Assembly (NCBI RefSeq): GCF_905404315.1
Contig: NC_066275.1
Location: forward strand, 2,542,001-2,606,000
Length of the DNA stretch: 64,000 nt
Direction of reading: 5' to 3'
Origin: Leptidea sinapis
Taxonomy: Eukaryota > Arthropoda > Insecta > Lepidoptera > Pieridae
The position numbers and the translations under genes were made by a program. The notes beneath the pieces were generated by a model. The model was not told where the DNA came from, searched no databases, and saw only the letters and a program-made list of their open reading frames with translations. Positions 9,316-22,425 of the stretch are shown piece by piece. Each line of letters opens with the position of its first letter. The stretch's first letter is position 1.

Positions 9316-12300
9316 ATACGTTATATATATAAGATATTATACATATGAGAAAACCGAAAACACATAATAACGTGGCGGGTGAGGATCGAATCGGGGGTCA
9401 GTGGTGAGAGTCAATGTTTCAACCTATTGCGACGCTTTACGTCTAGATCAAAAACGCCTTTAGCTTTGAATGTTTATTTGCAATGAATTCATTATTTGAA
9501 ACAACAATCTTGATGCTGTCAAGAACTACTTATACATTTAATCCATTCAACTAGAGATTCTGAGCAATAAATCTTGGGTATCGAGGGACTTAGACCCTTT
9601 TATCAAGATTTGCCGCTTGAACGGTTTAAGATTTTTTGTCTCAACTTATCTCCTCTCGAGGGAGCATTTAGAGAGGGACGTTGGATATTATTGTTGTTTA
9701 GTGGTAGATCGATAGATACGAGTGTGATTTATTTACGTAACCTTTTATAAAAGAGATTTATCATGGAGTTTATCGTGGTCCAATTAGTCAATGTAGTTGT
9801 CGTTTCATGTAGCATTGAGAACAATTTTTCTTTACAGATTTGACAATAAATATATGCTTACAAATATTAAAAATGCAAATGTGAGTTTATTTTCATAATG
9901 AAGATATATAGACAATTATTCTACAAAAAAAAATGTGTGCAATTCACATGAGGGTAGAAGTGAAACCTTCTGAAATTGAGACTTCAAGATAATGAGACGA
10001 ATGTAAAATTTCAGGAAAAGGATAATTGTAGGTTTTAGTAATGACCATAGTGATACAAAGTTTTATAATTATTTTAGATTTTATTCGTATTTATTACATA
10101 GATTTATTCAGATTCAGAGCATACATTTTCGATGAATGATACAAGAGGCTTATGGTATCTAAAGTATGAAAGAAATACTTTGGTCTTAATATTGTCAATA
10201 TATCTTCGGAATACTTCTTCAGTTACTGTTTTTGATGTTGTTGTTGATACAGTGCCAGTGACTGCTACACATTTTCAAATTAAATTTGGCGTCCAAAAAC
10301 TCAATCAACGGAATCGCTGTATCCGATGTAAATGACACATGATTTCAACAGCTATGATAGACATTACTAACACTGCTACCATATTTATGTTCTCCTGGTG
10401 TCTATGTCTACGTATAAATAGTGCACGTATAAATAATGTCAGAATATATTAAGGTATACTCGTATCATACATAAGACAATACCTTCTTCAACCATGATCG
10501 CCTGGTACCGAAACACTGTATAATAATGCAATAGTGAAGCAAAATAATATATTCTGATGATTTTGGTTTGTTGTATGGTCAGAAGAATAATTTAAGTAAT
10601 AGAATCATTTGTGTCAGCAAAGTATATGCTGCTTTACTCAATACAGCTAGCACTGCAAGATAAGTATAATATGATACAAAGCTCGTATAAAATTAACCCC
10701 GAGCTTCAGATGTGCTCAACATTTTACTATACGCATTCTCCCCCAAGGGTCGCGATTCACGTCTTTATTATCGTAATAAATTTCTACGTATCACGACTTT
10801 ATGTGCGTCTTAACGCCTAAGACAACGTTTTAGTTACAACTTATCATACCTACTTGCTATAAGAAATAAGATACGCAATCACTAAAAAAATAAATATATC
10901 TGACAGATATGGAGATACATGTTGAACGCTTAGGCCATATTCACATGTTGTAGATACATAATAATAGAAATTAAATATGAATTATGAAATGTGTTATTTG
11001 ATTTTTATTTTCACAAGGAAATTTTCAGTTATTGAATCTCACATAACCTTTGAAAATATATGCAGAAAGAAGACCTGAAAAAACTAAATTGGTAACAAAC
11101 CTTTGAATGTAATTGGATAAAACAATAGTTATTTACAATTAAGATTATATAAAGTATGGATATATATATAGATAGGTATAGATACGAAGGGATAGAAAGG
11201 CACATGTTTTTTTTTTCGGTAATAAGTACAATACCTATATTATAATACAATTATTTATATCATTTGATCGACTTGAGACCACATTTAAATTTATATTATT
11301 GTTATGTTGTGTTCCTTTAATAAAATTAATTCTCTTATTCATATTTATTTTTTATTACTCCTTATGGGTTCATTTCATAATGAAGTTGTAAGTTACCGTT
11401 TTATTTTATTCAGTAAGGTATTTCTTATAATAAACCAAATATTATGATAATTATTGTAAATATATTAATATTATAGATTATAACTTTTACATACAAAATT
11501 ATTTTAAAATTATTCAATTGTATATTTAAATATTAACCCACCAAAATAATAAATAGTGGTCTATTTCAGAGTCGTTTGAAAACTATCGTTCTCAAAGAAC
11601 ATTAACTTTTGTATCTTCTTGGCATACCCTATTTCTTTCCTTGTTTCAATTTACGTTATGTTTCCGTCCCGGAAGGGTCACTGGGACCCTATTACTGAGA
11701 CAACGTCGTCTGTATGTGTATGTCCATCACAATTCTTTATCTAAATAACAGTACAGTTAGGTGAAGAACCGATGAGTTTCTTAGCTTGTGAGATACTATC
11801 GTAGTTGTAACAACGGGCACAAATACTCCAATCACCAGCATCGCTTCCGGATGCCTACAGAAACTTAAAGACTGCTTGACTTCTGGAAGGATCTGGGCTG
11901 GTTGGAGTATGAAGACATATGAAAACGCACAATGGCCCAATCTAAAAGTTAAGTGTTTAAACAACCAAGCTAAACTACATTAACGTTCAATTATAAATTC
12001 AATCATTGATAGATCAGATTTTTTTTGATTTTACTAAAGAATATACCTGTCTAATAAAACAAATGAAGTCCTGAGAAAAAAAGCATTCTGACATAACAAA
12101 AATATAAATGATCTCTAATAATACCTCCTCCTTTAATAGCGAAGTTGAAAAATAATATTATGAATGTTTTTGGAAAAGCATTTCGAGGAGCTTATGTCGC
12201 TGTTACAGGCACTATCTTAATTACAACGCTTACTATCTCAATGAGTGTTATTTACCGACAGAGCGACTTAGAAGAAACTTTCTTATACGTAACAACCGAC

Positions 12301-12537
12301 GATTAAAACTACCTTCCACTTTGCTTACAAAGTCAAAGTTCTTTATTTGCTAGAAACATTTACAAGTATAGTTGTTTTAATTTAAGAGTAGGAATGTTTC
12401 GTCTTTACAGACATGCAAATATTCCAGTGGTTTCGTTTTATAATTATTATTATAAGCTAACACAAATCAATAAGTATTGCAATAGTACATTCATGGGCGG
12501 TGGTGATTACATCACGACGAATCACAGCTACAGCATA
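9316..12537. other. Long AT-rich stretch, no gene recognised
   Basis: ORFs here are short and without family features. Near 11660-11700 the text 'ggtcactgggaccctattactgagac' looks like a fragment of a dispersed insect repeat, but I cannot place it. The (TA)n and (GATA)-like run at 11160-11190 is simple repeat. Confidence 0.4.
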
Positions 12538-12843
12538 CCAATAGGAGACTCCTTTGCACAGGATGTCGGCTAGATTATGGGTACCACAATAGCGCCAATT
12601 TCTGCTGTGAAGCAGTAATGTGTAAACGTTACTGTGTTTCGGTTTCAAGTAGCTAGTGAAATTACTGGGCAAATTAGACCTAACATCATATGTCTCCAGG
12701 TGATGAGCGCAATTGTACTACCCCTCAGAATTTTTGGGCTTTTCAATAATCCTGAGTGGTACTGCATTGTAATGGGCAGGGCGTATCAATTACCACCAGC
12801 TGACCGTCCTGCTCATCTCGTCCCGTATTTTCATAAAAAAGCA
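12538..12843 (+). mobile_element. SINE-like family S, near full length
   Basis: Runs from 'ataggagactcctttgcacaggatg' to 'cgtattttcataaaaaag'. The block normally reading 'ctgaagggcgccgtagctag' is shortened to 'tttcaagtagctag', a small internal deletion. Confidence 0.85.
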
Positions 12844-14269
12844 ATTGTTCCCTCTTACTGAATAAAATGTATGGGCTTGGTGATATCATCGTACGTAAGT
12901 CCAACTCACTCCTGACCAGTTTTTTAATACTGATGCGTTAATAAAAGCGTAGTAAACGTGATATCCAAATTTAATAGTCATCATATATTTTCAGAGCAGC
13001 TTAATGTCACCGAAACAGGGCTATATCGGACAGTGTTGTAAAATATTTGTTGAATTGGTATAAAAATAATTAGCTTCTTTAGTAGAGGCGTAAAACAGGT
13101 GCTTTTATATGCTTGGATATTTATAAATATGGGTGTTATTTGAATAGTAAGCAAAATATTGGTGTTTTTGTGAGCAGAAAAATATAATCTGTAAGCAGAA
13201 ATAGCTAATCGATGGCCAGCAAACATTCCAAAATCAATCAGCAATTTATGGATCACAATCATTCTGGATGGCTGTAATTATTTTTGTATAACATATTAAA
13301 TAATTAGTTGCAGTGAGCTGCTCCTGTTTAATAACATTTTGGTAAGCATTTCATAACGTAAGCCCTCAGTGGGTAAGCCAAAAAGTTCATTTTAACGCCT
13401 AGAATTCGTTTCTCGCAAGCCGATGCCGCGGCCCGCTACGCTCGGATCGTGCGTTGTTTTGGTTGTTCTAAGATAACCTAACCTAACCATTTTTTATAAA
13501 TTATGGACTGGACAGTCACAACTCCCTTTTATTGATAGTAATATAAGCCCCTAAAATACACTGATTATAGACATGCTCTATCTGCTGACCAATCATGAAA
13601 TCTTGCTGACCAAGTAGTTATTTTGCGGACTGAATGTATGTAAACTACTATGTAAACTCATGTTATTGTAAGCTGCCTATTTATGAATTAATTTTTTCCC
13701 ATTATCAGAAATATTTGCGGAACAAGGATTGCTGCCTGATGTTCTTCCTCTGTATGTAGACCAATTTATTTAAATGCTGTTTTTTTGTGGTTCACCTAAT
13801 TTTCTAATGGCTAAGCATTTAATTACTTCTCTATACATATTATATGATTCCGTTTATAAAATGTAATGATTCCATATCTACTACACCAAAAACTCGTTAC
13901 ATAAAAGAAAAAACCATCGCCCTTCGTATTTCGTTGTTATCATTTTAAATATCAACAAAACTATAATTTTACACCTGCCAAAAGCCGAACCTAACATATT
14001 TTGTTATGATTATCATGCTTAATTTTACTACGATTGTAGGAGGCAACTCAAAAAAGTGACAACAGCAAAATATTGGTATAGTTTGGTGATGTAGCTTAAT
14101 TTTAATGAGGCCCCAATTTTTTCTTAGGTACAACAATTTTCAACTATGACAGCGAACGGGAGGTAGAGATGAATTGTGTCGATTTTATATTTGTCAAAAA
14201 TTTATTTCTTACTGTTTAACTTTTGTTAAATCTCAAGATAAAATATGAATTATTTGGATTTTTTTGTTA
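12844..14269. other. AT-rich DNA, nothing recognised
   Basis: A short GC-rich patch at about 13410-13450 is followed by 'aacctaacctaacc', which is too short to be a telomere tract. No gene supported. Confidence 0.4.
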
Positions 14270-15004
14270 CTAAATGTAACTGACATAGATACGGCGCGAC
14301 TAGTATGCTTTAGTTATTTCCATAGTATTATGTCCTATGGTATATTGCTATGGGGCAACGCTGCCGATATTAATACAATATTTGTGCTGCAGAAGAGGGC
14401 TATTCGCGCTATTTATAACCTAGGTCCTAAAGAATCATTGAGAGCAAAATTTAAAGAAATTAACATCTTGACTGTTGCTTCTCAATATATTCTTGATAAT
14501 GTAATGTATGTTCATAGGCACATAAGTGAATTTGCCAGAAACTGTCATAACCATAATGTTAACACCAGGAACAGACATAAACTTATGATGCCTACTATTC
14601 GGCTAAGTCGAGTTAGTAAGTCTTTTGTGGGGCGATGTATATGCTTTTACAATAAGATCCCAGAAAATGTTCAAAACAAAAGTATAACGTTATTCAAAAG
14701 AATTGTTAAAAAACGTTTGTGTGGTAAAGGTTACTATAACATAAATGACTTTCTTAATGATACCACAGATTTGGAATGGAGTGACCGCCCTCAGGCTATT
14801 AAATAATAAGTTTAATTGTACAATATTACTTTGTAAACATATTTATTCGATGAAAAAAAAAGCACGCTGAGTTTGTTGCGCCCATTCTTCTCAGGTCTGA
14901 GGCATTCATTTTGGAATGGGTGGTAGTTTTTGACTTTCAATAAGTGATGTCACATCCTATTTTGAATAAAAATATTTGAATTTGAATTTGAATTTGAATA
15001 TAGT
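14270..15004 (+). pseudogene. L2/CR1-like LINE, family C, 5'-truncated 3' end
   Basis: The ORF at 14264-14806 covers the last ~175 residues of a reverse-transcriptase protein: DIDTARLVCFSYFHSIMSYG, ILLWGNAADINTIFVLQKRA, then the terminal CFYNKIPENVQ and KRLCGKGYYNINDFLNDT. It lacks the catalytic FADD region, so it is a truncated insertion even though open. The 3' UTR has 'gagtttgttgcgcccattcttctcaggtctgagg' and ends in (TTTGAA)n, the short tandem tail typical of CR1/L2 elements. Related copies lie at 22426, 33770 and 58500. Confidence 0.85.
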
Positions 15005-15867
15005 TTGAACAAAAAGAGTCCCCTCCTTCCAACTGTATTGGTAACAAGGTGATCATTTTAGATGAAAAATGATAACTAACCAACTGACACTTTTCTGTTT
15101 TAGTTTACATTTATATAATTTAACAGTCACATTGTCCCACAAATTGCGTGGTACAGTTATCCCCTGCTCTTAAAAGTTGTAAATACAACAAGACCTCTTT
15201 TCTCATTAGTAACTCGAGGATGAAAATATTACAATAGGCGAGTGAATTTCTTTCCAAATGAAACAGTGTCCTACAAGAAGACATTAATTATCATTAGTAC
15301 GACAAGAATTATAATTTTTTCATTATTCATCGTATACATAAGATTAAAAAAATATTTTTCTAAATTTAAATAAATTTATTTTCCAATATCACAGGTACAA
15401 AAAATTGCACCAATTACATGCTATGTACAATCGAAAATTGTTATGCTTAAGAGAAAATGTTAGGCGTCCCATTAAAATATAAAAATTGTATAATATAAAA
15501 ATTAAAAGCTACTATCGCAAAATTTGCTTCACACTGATCAATTGCAAAAAAAGATCCTGGATCCTGGACTATATGTGTATGTAATATTTGTAAAATTAAA
15601 CTTGTCGGATTCTTCTGAGAAATATTTGGTTCGGTCTATTATTTATAAAGGTTTGTCTATATAGACATTTATAAAGCAGTTTATTAAATAAATTTTAAGA
15701 AAACCGATGTAACTTAACTATCGATGTAGTTCAATATTATAAAGGTCATTTACTTGTGTAAACTCGTGTGACGTTACGAGTCATTGAGCGGTTACAGAAC
15801 AGGGTTGATTTGCACAAAAAGAGAAAATTTATTGTTATAATGAATTGTTGACGAACTAATTAATAAT
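15005..15867. other. AT-rich DNA, nothing recognised
   Basis: No supported gene or familiar repeat. Confidence 0.4.
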
Positions 15868-16003
15868 AATAATATAATATTGACACACTTTTACTCAAAT
15901 TATCTTCCCTCAAACGAGGCATAGCCTGTACTATATACATTATAACTTAAACATAATTTTAAACATCCATGACACGGTAACAAAAATTTATAAAAATTAC
16001 CTG
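15868..16003 (+). repeat. Dispersed repeat R (truncated copy)
   Basis: Shares 'tattgacacacttttactcaaattatcttccc.caaac', 'catagcctgtacta' and 'aacatccatgac.cggtaacaaa' with the longer copy at 53985-54215, which continues into an antisense tRNA-like end. This copy breaks off before that end. Confidence 0.6.
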
Positions 16004-16321
16004 CTGATTTTTCAACTCCAGGTGACCAAGACTGCAATTTTGTTTGATAAATTGAACCAGCCAATAATATTGAATTACATGGTTATTTTCTCATGCTCAG
16101 CTGTCTAATCACTCCTAATAATAGGCCCCTAGATTTCATGCATAATTGCTTGCGATTTGATTCTAGCCCCAACTAGCTTCACGGCGTCCGAACCTCACAG
16201 AGATAAAGCGTTCTGCTTCCTAATGACATCCACAAATATGGCAATACTATTTCCAACATGAGAACTATTTCTCATAATGCTTTGAATATGTTTTGCGTAA
16301 TTATTTTCCGAAAGTCACCGA
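16004..16321. other. No feature recognised
   Basis: Mixed composition with one GC-richer patch near 16170-16210. Nothing supported. Confidence 0.35.
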
Positions 16322-16562
16322 CATAGCCCAAACGATTGAGAAACTGAAGTGGCAATGGGCAGGGCACATAGTTCGATGGACAGATTGCCGGTGGGGCAGA
16401 AAAGTCCTCGAATGGCGACCAAGTACCGGAAAACACAGTGATGGTAGAGCCTCCACAAGATAGACCGACAATCTGGTCAAGATAAGTTGGATGAGGGCAG
16501 CGCAGGACCGATCGTCGTAGAGGCCTTTGTCGAGCAGTGGACGTCTTCCGGCTGATGATAAA
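16322..16562 (+). pseudogene. RTE-type LINE C-terminal fragment (family F)
   Basis: The plus strand encodes, with frameshifts, the end of a LINE endonuclease/reverse-transcriptase protein: the pattern KLKWQWAGH..RRTDGRWG, VLEWRPRTG, then 'MRAAQDRS' and 'EAFVEQWTSSG'. It ends at 'gacgtcttccggctgatgat', where other copies carry a (TGA)n tail. RTE-clade assignment is from memory. Copies at 32766, 44723, 47955, 48815, 49222 and 51655. Confidence 0.7.
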
Positions 16563-17276
16563 GATTATGACTTTTTATCAACATAGGCATTTAATATGAA
16601 TAAACCTGCTACATTATTCTATGTGAATAACTAAAAATATTACGTCCAAATCTTAACAAGCTAGCAACGATCCTTCCTTAATCAAAATATTTATCTTATA
16701 TTAAATTCTCCCTTTATCCGTAATTGTTAATTTTCGAATACAATTCAAAACAGTTTACAATAACGAAGTATTTGTACAAACCAAGTCTCAAACTCATTTC
16801 GAATTCATTGTTTAACTTGTAAAACAATAATCTTGTATTCAATCAAAACTCATAACTCAAGTAACGGAATCACACTGATTATATTACAACTAATAAATAA
16901 ATAGTTATTTCTGGCTCGTAAATGTAAAGGTAAGTGTGTATAAAATTTGATGAAACGCAAGAAGCGAAAATAAGGGATCGTATTATTGCGAAGGTTTCAC
17001 TTTAGCGTTTGGTCTTTTATTTGGAAACGTACTGAAGGCGATAGTTTGCAGGTTGGTTAAGTAATAATATCTAAAGAAATGGTGATTTTCCTTTGATTTT
17101 GTGTGTATGGAGACAGTTATTACTGTAACCACTGTATTTACGTCATACTTTCTTTCAGCACTCCATAGACATTTGACTAAAATACTATATTATTTGTGAA
17201 TGTTTTATAGAAATAATTATGTCGTATGGATAACTAATAATAACTTGACATAGAACTTACTGTATGTGCAGTATAT
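16563..17276. other. AT-rich DNA, nothing recognised
   Basis: No supported gene. Confidence 0.4.
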
Positions 17277-17532
17277 ATGCTGGATGTTCGGCGGTCCTGC
17301 AAAGTGTGATTTTCAAGGATTTTTATTCCATGTACTACAAAGCTCTGGAACGAACTTCCTAGTGCGGTATTTCCGAGACGATACGACATGGTTACCTTCA
17401 AAAAAAGCGTATACACCTTCCTTAAAGGCCGGCAACGTTCCTGTGATTCCTATGGTGTTGCAAGAGAATGTGGGCGGCAGTGATCACTTAACACCAGGTA
17501 CGCTCGTTTGTCCTTCTTTTCAATAAAAAAAA
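17277..17532 (+). pseudogene. Daphne/jockey-type LINE, short 3' end
   Basis: Encodes the very C-terminus of ORF2 in several frames (MTTWLPSK.AYTPSLKAGN-like text is the shifted frame) and ends 'ccaggtacgctcgtttgtcc' plus 'tcaataaaaaaa'. The 'ggtgaccc' of the tail is deleted. Heavily 5'-truncated, as target-primed reverse transcription often leaves copies. Confidence 0.75.
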
Positions 17533-18119
17533 TTATTGTTCAAAGTCAAAAGTAATAGAAACTTTTTTCAATTAGGCTTATACTAAGCGCTTTTGAATGG
17601 TAACTATAAATGTTTCTTTTAAATTACTGAATCTACTTTATGTTCGGCAAAAGTAGACCTCGTGAGAAGAACATACAAGAAACTTACCAGTTACTCCTTT
17701 CAATTAATGGAGTATTTTACAATGGCTGTAATATACATAACACATTAGTTTTTAAGGTGTTGCATCCAATATATGAATCGTGTTCAAACTAAAAGCGTTT
17801 TAAATATCAAATTTTTCATAAAAAGTAATTAACAATAAACTGTATAAATATAAATTATCCTTTATTGGATGCATCTGCACCTTTAGAGCTTGAATTCATT
17901 GTTTGTGTGAGGATGCTACATGAACATGATTCAAACTAAAATCTCTCATGGCGAATTCCGGGGCAGTACTACACATACATATTTTTCTGCTGCAAAACAG
18001 CAGTACAGTTGTTGTATTCCAGTCAAACAACGTTGGTGTCAAGGAACAGATCATATAAGAAATTTCATCTTAAGTCTCTAAGTGACCGATAAGTCAGATA
18101 GGATTAATATGCGTTACAA
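17533..18119. other. AT-rich DNA, nothing recognised
   Basis: No supported gene. Confidence 0.35.
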
Positions 18120-18628
18120 AACGCCTTTGTTCGTTTTATGATTCTATTCCAACCAAATTAAATTATTTATATTATGATCAGATAATGCTTCTTTGGAGAG
18201 CATCTAATTATCAAACACTAGAAATAAGGGATTGCTTGTAACTAATTCTAGTAGGCTTCATAAGATACATAATAGCTTTTAGGGTAAATGTGTTCTTTTT
18301 TATAATAAAGTCCCAGCCACTGTTCAGGCATTATCTATTAATGTTTAAATGTTTTATTAAAAGATGGCTCTGTCGTAAATCCTACTGCTCCACAGCTGAA
18401 TATCTAAGTGATGGGACAGCCTGGGACTAGATCGTGATTATTTTATAGCAATAGCAATGACAGTGCAATATTGTATATTTCAAAAAAAGAATGTTGGGAG
18501 AGTTTCTTGCGCCGCTTCTCTCTCTCAGAGCGCCATTTGTTTCCGAAGCGATAGAAGTATCTAGTAGTAGAATTATAAACACATCAATTCTGAGAAAATA
18601 AATGCCTTTTATGACTTTTATTCAATAT
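18120..18628 (+). pseudogene. L2/CR1-like LINE, decayed C-terminus and 3' UTR
   Basis: Around 18298-18425 the plus strand reads FYNKVPATVQALSINV, KCFIKRWLCRKSYCS and AEYLSDGTAWD, the usual terminal motif of these reverse-transcriptase proteins. A 3' UTR with 'gagagtttcttgcgccgcttctctc' follows. Compared with family C it is a different subfamily and more decayed. The left limit is uncertain. Confidence 0.6.
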
Positions 18629-18649
18629 TTAGTTATTTTTTATATCTTA

Positions 18650-18959
18650 CTAGCTGACCCAGCAAACGTTGTATTGCCGATATTAAAATCGTGATACAAA
18701 AGTAACTGTTCATCGTAGATGGGTGAAAATTTGATGTTGTATGTATTTTTAATGCTGACTCATAATCAAACAAATTAAAAAAAAAATGTCAAAAAATTAA
18801 AAAAAAATGTGTGGACCACCCTTAACATTTCGGGAGATGAAAAATAGATGTTGTCCGATTCTCAGACCTACCCAATATGCACTCAAAATTTCATGAGAAT
18901 CGGTCAAGCCGGAGGAGTTCAAAGTTTAACACCATGTCACGAGAATTTTATATTTTAGA
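18650..18959 (-). mobile_element. Non-autonomous Helitron, family H1
   Basis: The minus strand begins TCTAAAATATAAAATTCTCG and ends GGGTCAGCTAG. It lies exactly between A (18649) and T (18960), as expected for Helitrons. A few bases of the 'aagccgtttcggagg' segment are deleted. The 66-codon ORF crossing its right end is incidental. Confidence 0.8.
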
Positions 18960-18960
18960 T

Positions 18961-19439
18961 ATTCAGCAGCTTGAATTAAATTCTATTAAATACTTGCAAA
19001 CTGGACACTTAAACCATTTATCTCGACAAGTAATATACAACAAAATGGCTCCATCTTATTGGTACCCAATTACTTAAACTAAGATAACAGCTTGAAGTAG
19101 TGTTCAAGTTATGAATTTCCAGGGGAGCTTGTTACTAGATCTTCGTTGTTGAAGTGAAGTAAGTTGGCTTAACTTGATTGAAGCCTTCGGTCTATCCGGA
19201 GAAGTGAGTATTTAATTATAGCAGCGATAATTGATTACCGAACTAGTCTAGTTATGTCTTAAACATAAAATAATTTATAACCTCATACAGAAAGAAAATA
19301 TAATATCGTTTCTCCGTAATGTATTTACAGAGCTGAAATTTATTTTGCATTTATGTATTATTTACATATTTCTATGCAGTTCATAACATTTAGCACAGAT
19401 AGACAGACAGACTCAATGTTGTTAGGGTTACCTTATTAT
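18961..19439. other. No feature recognised
   Basis: No supported gene or familiar repeat. Confidence 0.35.
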
Positions 19440-19745
19440 TCAATATTTTTTGTATTAATTTACTTGTACTTTTTTTTGTACTCGTGTAAGGCATTGACTA
19501 TTTGACGTATGAGTATTTTTTTGATCACTTTACATAATATATTGCAATTGAAATGATTTGTAAAACGATGAAAATGTAAATGTTGAATTATATGAGTGTC
19601 GTTGAGTTTCTTGCCACTTCTTCTCATTAGCTCAACCCTTTACGGAGTGGCGCTAAATTCAATAAGAAAAAAATATGTTTTGACATTCATACTTGTGTCA
19701 TTTCCACGAATGAATAAAGTGATTTTGATTTGATTTGATTTCTAT
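19440..19745 (+). mobile_element. L2-like LINE 3' UTR (family G)
   Basis: Shares 'tactcgtgtaag.c', 'gagtatttttttgatcactt', 'gaaatgatttgtaaaac', 'gagtttcttgccacttcttctcattagctcaaccctttacg' (given here in pieces of known blocks) and 'gacattcat..ttgtgtcattt' with 38599-39097. Ends in a (TTTGATTTGA) tail. No coding sequence: a 5'-truncated or non-autonomous copy. Confidence 0.7.
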
Positions 19746-20094
19746 CACAGTTATCGACCCCTATTAATGTTCTAAAAGCAGTTTTTTAAGTATGCGAACT
19801 AAACTTTTGCCCCTGTATCTATATGAAATAATGATTACCTAGCTTTATAACTAAAGTATCAATCTCATACGAAAAATTACTGACAGCAACCGTGATAGAT
19901 GTGGCAAAGCCCATACTATATAGCTAGTAAGTACAGTGTGTAAATAATTTTGTATCGCTGTATCATATGAGAAAACTGTGTCGATCCTCACATAGCTCAA
20001 GATAAAAATTCGTCTATCCACGATATGCCACCATTGAATTCTTTTGTATTTTGACCACTTAATGTGAAGAGGTAATAGAGCCTGGATAAAGTGA
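19746..20094. other. No feature recognised
   Basis: No supported gene. Confidence 0.35.
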
Positions 20095-20306
20095 TCGTAT
20101 TTGGGAACACAAATAGCATGCAATCGAGCCCGAAGACGATCTCCTTCCAGATGGAAGGACCAAATAAAATACTCCAGGTGCCCGAGGTTTAGCTCCGTCG
20201 TCAGGGTCGCGATGGACAGAAGTCGATGGAAACAAATAGTTCACTCCAAGTGTGGACTACTTGTTGATGACCACGATCCTCAGTCATGAGGGAACGACTA
20301 GAGAGA
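20095..20306. other. GC-richer island of unknown origin
   Basis: About 210 bp stand out from the AT-rich surroundings, with short overlapping ORFs on both strands (62 and 61 codons). Composition suggests former coding or a transposon fragment, but I recognise no protein motif and no matching block elsewhere in the window. Confidence 0.4.
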
Positions 20307-20729
20307 TTATATGCGAGTACCGCAACAAAATTACTACATTATATTTCGATTTAAAGTTAAACCAATTACTTAAGACATAAAATATCTATTCCTACTAAGA
20401 AAATATTTAAAACTGTGATTCCATATGAAAATCTTTTGAACCCTTACGATTTGGTTGGTTTATTAGAGCTGAGTTCATTGTTTTACTTTTGCAACTTGCA
20501 AAACAAAAACATTTTGAATACAAAATCAACGAAGCATATAATATTTCGAAGCCAACGAAAAAGGGCTCCGAACAAGTTTTTGATGAGGAAATACAGTCGA
20601 AGACGCCTCAGGATAGAACAAAGAATTTGAATACGTGAAATGTACGTTATGAGTACTTTGATGACATGTATCGGACAAGGGTAAGTTTTGAAATTTGAAA
20701 ACTTTGATAGAACGCGTTATATTTTTTGT
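20307..20729. other. No feature recognised
   Basis: No supported gene. Confidence 0.35.
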
Positions 20730-20905
20730 ATATAATATTTATTTTGTATACCTTACCTCAAGGCGATTTAGAAGAAACTTCTTCTCATTAAAGCAAAAGT
20801 GGCTGTTAATTTAAAAAGAAAGGAAAGCTTTTGACATTCATTATTGTCATTTTTAACCCACATGAATAAAGTAATTTTGATTTGATTTGATTTGACGAGT
20901 TGTTA
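20730..20905 (+). mobile_element. L2-like LINE 3' UTR (family G), diverged
   Basis: Carries 'aaacttcttctcattaaa', 'ttgacattcattattgtcatt', 'catgaataaagtaa' and a (TTTGA)n tail, matching the end of the copy at 19440-19745. Confidence 0.6.
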
Positions 20906-21170
20906 TTATTTATAATATTAAAGTGAATGTGATTGAGTTATTACTACAATAATTAACCCATTTTGACAAGTCAAGTGAGGAGAAAACATTCTTACAAAAA
21001 TAATTAAAAAGTGTGAATATTTATGTATATGTAGATGAGATAATTATGTTTGTATGTTTACTGTGGAATAATCTGATCCAATGGTTTATTATATAATCTG
21101 ATTTTGTATGTGGTTTCAAACATAAATGGTAATGTAAAAAATGACAAGGCACTGTTGTAGTTATTGGAAA

Positions 21171-21376
21171 CTAGCTGATCCGGCAAACGTTGTTTAGCCA
21201 TATAAAGTATAATTCACGCGATAGATTTATAAATAATAGCCTATGTGTTATTCTGGTGTGTAAGCTATATTATTATAAAGTTTCATCAAAATCCATTCAG
21301 TAGTTTTTGCATTAAAGAAGTTCAAACATACATCCAGACAAACAAACTTTCACATTTATAATATTAATTGGATGGT
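21171..21376 (-). mobile_element. Helitron-like repeat, second family
   Basis: On the minus strand the right end is GGCAAACGTTTGCCGGATCAGCTAG-like (here 'caacgtttgccggatcagctag'), followed by T, so the 3' end matches family H1. The rest differs: it holds the sentence 'aaactactgaatggattttgatgaaac' and an 'aatattataaatgtgaaagt' end, typical of dispersed insect repeats. I cannot fix the 5' terminus. Confidence 0.55.
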
Positions 21377-22425
21377 AATCTTGGAACATCATAAGATACA
21401 TCATAGCATAAGGAGAATTATATAAGGATACTTCAAATTTAGATTTACATAAAATCTCATGGTAGACTACAATTTATAGTAACAAATAATTTTCTATATA
21501 ATTAAATGATTTCAAACGCTATATAGCTATTGTTTTTTAGTTTATGTAGATTTAAAGACATCTAATACGATTGAATTGACGGAAGTGAATGAAACGAATT
21601 GGTGAAATTTACTTTGCTTGAATTTTTGAGAATGAAAAACTTGTGAACAAGATTTAGCCATAGCTAAGTCACCCAGTTACTGAGTACTTTTGGTAGCAGT
21701 TTGACAAAGTAAGTATATTATGTAATTATAACAATATGAGCATTCAATGTAAAAAAACATGAACTGTAGCTGCGATTTCTTCACCATCTGTAGGAAAATT
21801 GGTCTCATTGGGCTGAACGTTATTATGTCACAGTAAAGATTGCAATGAAATGCTTTAAGCAATAATTCATGTGTTTGTTTTTTCAAATAACATTAGGTCA
21901 ACTTAGGAGTTTACATTACAGGCACATTACAGACTTGTCAACTATAAAACGGAAATTGATCTAATTATGAGAAAATGCACATTGTGTTTGTAATCATTTT
22001 TGCCGAACTCTCTATATATTATGTTTCTAATAGACATCCTGGACATGTCTAACAAAATTAAATTTTTGTGGTAAATGCATTAGAACCCACTTTAGTTAAA
22101 CATCATGTGTTCTGGAAGCGGATTTCATTGATTAAGCCAAAACACAGCTAAGTTAGTGCAATAAACAACCCACGGTAGTTTGAACATCACGCGTGTCCCA
22201 CAAATTTATTGATGCCCCACACAACTGTTCTGGAGCTCATAAATCTAACAGGGAAATTCTCACTTGGTATATACATCCCAGGCCATAGCTTACAAACTTT
22301 TGAGGCACCTCCGAATTTTATAATAACAATTTTTGACATTGTTTTATTTCTGCGTTTAATTGGAAATGAAAAATATTATATGTCATTTATTTTTTTGGAT
22401 TATGTACTTCAAAGTCATTATATTA
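21377..22425. other. AT-rich DNA, nothing recognised
   Basis: No supported gene. The 104-codon ORF at 22209-22523 runs into the antisense of a LINE tail and has no family features. Confidence 0.4.

Noticed and set aside
10611..10820. Repeat shared between 10.7 kb and 61.1 kb
   Set aside because: Only ~20 bases ('cagatgtgctcaa.cttttac') and a few short words agree; not enough to claim a family.
13470..13490. AACCTAACCTAACC as telomere repeat
   Set aside because: Only about three units of the insect TTAGG motif; too short for telomeric or interstitial telomere sequence.
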